Below are positions 55,101 through 61,100 of a stretch of 64,000 bases of DNA, one piece after another. The position numbers were made by a program, and so were the translations under genes. The DNA is from Apteryx mantelli (taxonomy: Eukaryota; Chordata; Aves; Apterygiformes; Apterygidae): contig NC_089980.1 in assembly GCF_036417845.1 (NCBI RefSeq), positions 112,865,169-112,929,168 on the forward strand, read 5' to 3'. Within the stretch, counting starts at the first letter, position 1; each line of letters begins with the position of its first letter. The notes under the pieces were generated by a model. That model searched no databases and was not told where the DNA came from. It was given only the letters and a program-made list of their open reading frames with translations.

Positions 55101-58100
55101 TGTTTTGCATGATGTATTTATATATAAGTGCATCTCTTATACAGATTTATGAAAGAATAACTATGATAATAAGTATTTCTAGTTTTAGAGGCATCAGCCC
55201 TTTATAAAAAGGTCAGTTAATCTCTGCCTGCTAGTATCTTGTATGTAATCCTCAAACCATATAGTATAAGCAAGTATGATATATTTGTCATACCCTAGGA
55301 TGGGTAGCTACATTATGGCTTTTAGAAAGTCATGCCACTTTATTTGAAATTATTTCTCTGTAATTTGATGGGCTACTCTTGGGGAAACTAGTAAGACTTT
55401 AGTGATCTGTTTGTTTTTCCTTGATTGTGTTTATAGAATGATGCATATCTTGACTGTGACAGATTATTTCATGTGCTTTGCAGAATATTCAGTCTACAAA
55501 CTGGCAGACAATGAGATTTAAACCACCTCCTCCAAATTCAGATATCGGATGGAGAGTGGAATTCAGGCCTATGGAGGTAAGGAAGGAGTCAATATGCACA
55601 AAAGCACATTTACTTCTAAATGGAAAAACGCCAGGCATTCTGCCATCCAGTATCATACCCTTATTACTTATGCTGTGTTTTGTTCCCTCTGAATCGCTAG
55701 ATCCAAGCAGAGTGGACAGCAGTGTTTAATCAAACATGGGCTGTGGGAATGTAACTGACAGGGGAATCTACTGTAGCATAGTAAAAGCATGCTAATGGAT
55801 TTGGGGTGATGGGGGCAGGAATCAGGCTTGTATTAAAGCAATTGTAAACAAAAAGCGTTTAGTTCCTGGGAACCTTACTACTTCAGTACTTTTCTTGGTA
55901 CTGAACAATTCCACTGCCGTATTGTTTTTCACGAGCGCTTATATTTTATGGCTGTATATTTCTGAGCTCTCTAAATTCAGTCCTTTTAAAGTGGAAATTT
56001 AAGAGCTATTATGCATTTGTAATTACACAGAGAGCCTGAAGGTGCAGGTTATTAGGTAGCCTTTTAAACTCAAGTGTGTTTTGGCATTGGATTAAAGGGT
56101 TGAGGCTGTTGAAGCGTGTGTGCTGAAATGTGCATTTGAAGTCAATGTTGATGATTCCAGCACGCACGTCACCATCTCTGCTAGTAGAGCATTTGTGAAT
56201 ACATCCTTACAAGTATCTACATGAACGTTTGAGTCACCCTTTTAAACTTTTCCAGATAGCTGTCTGTTTTTATTAGCATGTTCCAACTGAAATAATTTAA
56301 TCTCTAATCTTTTCATGTGTAGGTCCAGTTAACGGACTTTGAAAACTCTGCTTATGTTGTGTTTGTGGTATTGCTCACCAGAGTGATTCTGTCATATAAA
56401 CTGGATTTCCTCATTCCTTTGTCCAAGGTAGGTGTGAAAGATCTCATTTATTGGCGCTAAATGCAAAGTAGTTGTGTCAAATTTCATTTTTACCCTCTGC
56501 ATGCTAGGAATTAATATCCATACACTTAACGGAATACTCATTTCTGTCTTTCAGTCAGTTTTCATCTGGACCGTTACTTTACCATCAATTTCAACTCTAC
56601 GATATTAAACAAATGTTCTACTATTTAATGTAATTAAGCTTATTGATAAATGGTTAGCTATTTCTTGTTTACCTTTCATGGCTCCATTAAAAATGGCCAA
56701 TAGACCCTTATTCAGAAACTGTTTGTTTTTACAGGACTTGTTAAAAATCTAGTGAAAGCAAGATTGTCTTAGCTTGATTATTTCTCCTAAAATCAGTGGA
56801 ATTTGGCTTTCAGTGATGGCAATATGAACATGGCTACCTCTTATGTTTGTTCCTATTAGGCACTCCATTTTGGCTTTGTGTATCAAAGGTTACTCAACGT
56901 AAATTACAAAATTAACTTTTTTCCCAGGATGCCGAGCTTCAGTCTTCCACGCACATTTGATTTCCCTCAGAGTCACATCTTCAGCAGCTAATATAAATCT
57001 ATGCCTCCTTTTCCTTTCTCCATTTACTCCTATTAATTAATATATTTAAATATGTAGACCTGGCATTGTACTGAATTCATTCTCTCAAAGCAAGGGTTTT
57101 GTTGTGACATGTATAATATGTATTTATGACATCCAGTAGAAAAGATCTGTCCTACAACAATAATCCACGGTGTATTCTGACAATGGTAAATAAAAAATAA
57201 TAATTTACAGTAATTTGTATTGTTCAGCACCAGTGACCAAGTACTTTAACTCTCCATGTAAGTTTATATTGCTGTCTTACATTCAGTGAAAGAATAGATT
57301 AAACTTCAGGCAACTGTTCTTGTGTAAGTTCTGTATAAGGAGGAGGAAAAAAATACGCTTAAAGCCTTGGAGAAATGATGTTATAGTTACCAAATGAAAC
57401 AGTTCTGTAGAGACTTCATTAATTCTCCTTTTTTTTACGTATACATTAAGCTATAGTCTTCACTTCAATTGCAAGGTCTTTCTACAGTTCTTTTGCTTCA
57501 TTTCTGCGCACAGCAGCCGTTCAGTATTTCATTTTTCCTTGTTACTCAATGTGTGGCTTCATGCCTATTTAGTGAAAATTGACAGAAATACTTCTCTGAA
57601 GCTCTGATTGCTGATTTTGTTGTGGGGAATTTCTGTGTTCTTAACAATGTTTGGCTACTTCAGAAATCTTGATAAATCTCGTTGTCACAAAATTCTTGAG
57701 ACTGGCATGCTTCCACCATGGGGAAACAGATGGGGAAAATAACCTATGGCAGTCAAGGTAAAAACTTACTTAGGCATTAATTTTAACATGGCTGTGGCCT
57801 GTGTTTCATGTTCTTCTTTTCTGTCTTGTTTTTATTTGGGGGGAGAGGGAAAGGAGGAGTTCAGCATACTTAGTGTTACACGGTATTTGGGTGAAAACAC
57901 AGCTGTTGTTGACACTGGTCACAACTGTGACTGGCATTTAAACAGACCAGTGGTGCAAAATGATTTTTTTTCCTTAATCTTGTCTGCTCAGTTGTTGTAC
58001 TGTTTCAGATGAAATGCCCTTGTACATCTTCCTGAGGCACCTGACAAGAAAATTTTAATTAAATTGATAGTCCTACAGTGTACCAATAGTATCCTGCTGC

Positions 58101-61100
58101 TTTTCTTAGTGTTTTTAATTGAAATGGAAAAAAATACTGAAGTTGCTATTAACTCTAAAAAATAATTGATTGAAATAATACCAAACCTAAAAGGAGGAAT
58201 TCTCTTCCTGATGTCGTGGAGTTCAGACTTCATAAATAATGAGCATAAAATACAACAATTTAGTATTAGTCAGTATTGTACTTACACAGTGCATGTGGAA
58301 TGTCTCATAAATAAAGTGCAAATTTTTTAACTAACAAATACCAGTTAAGACTGAAAAAGAGATTGGATATAGAAGGAACCTGAACAGACTTGGGGAAAAA
58401 AATCAAGTTGTTTGAGCCTGCAAAGCAATTTGGCACATAATGCAGCACAGAGTTGCACAACCATCAGTAAACCTGCCTCTGTTGCTTAAAAGGATAAGGG
58501 TTTATGGAGCTAATCTCACAATAATCTTTGCTGTCTAATCAACTATGGTTGTACCCCAGCTAGAATGCTTTTAATCTTTCAAAACAACCTGTTGTATAAA
58601 TACATTTCATAATGAATGAGAACAGGCTTTTGAAAACAAAGCTTTGAAAGTTAAGAATTAAATGAGATTTTGCAACGCACTTAAAAGGCAAACCAAAGAA
58701 TTCAGCAAATTTTGGCCTTTTTTCTTAAGACAATGGTAAAGCTAGGTGTCTGAAAGTTAAATGATGGACAAAGTCTTCTATCCAGAAACTTAGTAACACT
58801 GCTGTGTAGTTTTTTGAGAATATTACAGTTTAGAACTTTTTTGCTGGCAGTTTTAATTTTATTTAACTACCTGATAGGTGTTTGGATTTGGGATAGATAA
58901 TGATTCCAATACTATGTTAGCTGGAATATTATTTCTGAAAGTTCTTAATGCGGTGGTAACTCTTCTAAAGACTTCAATGATTTTGTTAATGAAAGCAACA
59001 GACTATGATTAGGGAAATGCTAGTTCTCTTGTTCTGTACTCATTTAAATTGGATCTAGGCATCCATAGAGAAATTTGCCAGATGGGATGCAGCCTGTTAA
59101 TCAGAGCTGTTCCTCTGTTTCTGTTCAAACTTAAAAGATTAGCATTGCCTGTTCTAACATAGCAGCCTACTAGTAATACCGTTACCTTTTCTGATGGTGA
59201 CCTAATTTTATGGAAAGTCATCGCTTCGTGGTTTTGCCCAAGACCCCTGGAAAAAATGAAATATCTCCAGAGCTTGGCCTTGTGTGGTGGAATAGTAAGG
59301 AACATAGTAGATGTCCCAACTAATGAGACCAAAATGGGAGGGTCTGGAGAATCCTAATGTCTGAAAATTTTCTTTACTAGGTGGACGAAAACATGAAGGT
59401 GGCCCAGAAAAGAGATGCTGTCCGGCAGGGGATGTTTTACTTCAGGAAGGATATTTGTAAAGGTATTGCAACAAGCCATCTGGCAACACTGTTGTCGATG
59501 TTTTGTGCGCCTCTTGCCTTCTAACTGCTTCTTCCTTTTCCTTTGTCACTCACTAAGGTGGAAATGCTGTTGTAGATGGATGTGGCTCTGCACAGAATGG
59601 CACAGACACGGAAGAGTACGCCCTAATGAGCATTGATACAATTATCAATGGGAAGGTCATAGCTTCTTCTATCTGGACACACAACCTTTCCCTCCATTCC
59701 ACCCTCCCAAAAATTAGATCAAGCATCTTATGTACTGTGTTCTCTTATACAGGAAGGATTCTTTCCTGGTTTGATCCCAATTTTGAATTCTTATCTTGAA
59801 AACATGGAAGTGGATGTGGACACAAGATGCACCATCCTAAACTACCTGAAGTTAATAAAAAAGAGAGCATCTGGTATGTCTGACACTTTTGGACAGTGAT
59901 GTTCTTGGCATTTTTCTACTTTGAGAGTAATTCAGATATTTTTTAGCTATCAGTTGGGTAAAACTGGTGGCAACTGCAACTCTCTGGTTAAGTATTGAAT
60001 CATTAGGAACAAAGGACTGAAACGTTTCCTGGCTTAAATCTGGTCCTGTTTAATTCTGACCTTAAATGTTCAAGGGATCTATTTTAGAATTTAAGTTAGG
60101 AGTAATTGATACAGTTAGTAGGTAGTATCTCTCCAATCCAAGCACCACTTAATTTGCTTTTGCCACTGTTACCTGCTTTGTATTAGTGTTGCACATATAC
60201 TAGTCCCTTCTTCCTCTAACTTGAGTGCTGCAAGGGCATGTGAGGGTGGGTGTGATAGCCGGTTATTACTGGTGCGACTCCAAGCATGCTGGCATTTATA
60301 AGATTAAATTCTGGTATGCTAGAGCATGAGGCCTTGTCTTTAGCTCCCTGATAAGAAAGCCCTTCTGTAAGGAGCAAAACCCCTTAAAACCAAAGCAAAC
60401 CAGGTTCTTCCCTGCCTCCCCCATGTTACAATGTTTTCGAAGATAGGCAATATAATGACTTTTCATGCTCCTTCTTAAAATGCGCCAGTATAATGAGTAA
60501 AAGATGCAGGCTAGACATTCTCCTTCAGAATTGGGCACAAAAGTCTGTAACAGTTTTATACCTTTCTATATGCAAATCACCTGTGTACCTGCCTTGCTGT
60601 AAACTTAGACAGATAGTTAGACAGTTTCAGTCTCAAAAGTCAAGACAAATCCTTTTTTTATGGAATATATTCATAGGTTTTTAATTTTCAAGAATTAAAA
60701 AGGAACACTTCTAATTTCTGTAGAAACTTCTAGCTAAAGGCATTTTTAAAGCTGAGGTGAAAATCGGGTCTTTCCTACACCTGCTAAATTTAATATTTCA
60801 GTAGTGCTTCAGAATGGTAACAAGTTCACTAATTACTGCTTTCACTGAAAATGTTCCTTCCTAAGGCTGCTTATTCATAGGAGGCTTCAGGTTTCTGTCC
60901 CTCAAATAACACAGACTGGGGATCTGATGTTTGGCTTAACTGCATGAGAGATAAGAAACAGGCAGGAAGAAAACTTCCTGAAGCGCATTAGCCATTGCAA
61001 TAGCAGTGTTTTCTTGGGTTTTGTCCTTCAGAAGAATGCTGCTTAAAAAGAAAAGGAATGCATAAGTTTAGCTTTTGTTTTTGTTCTTTCCTTCCCCGAG

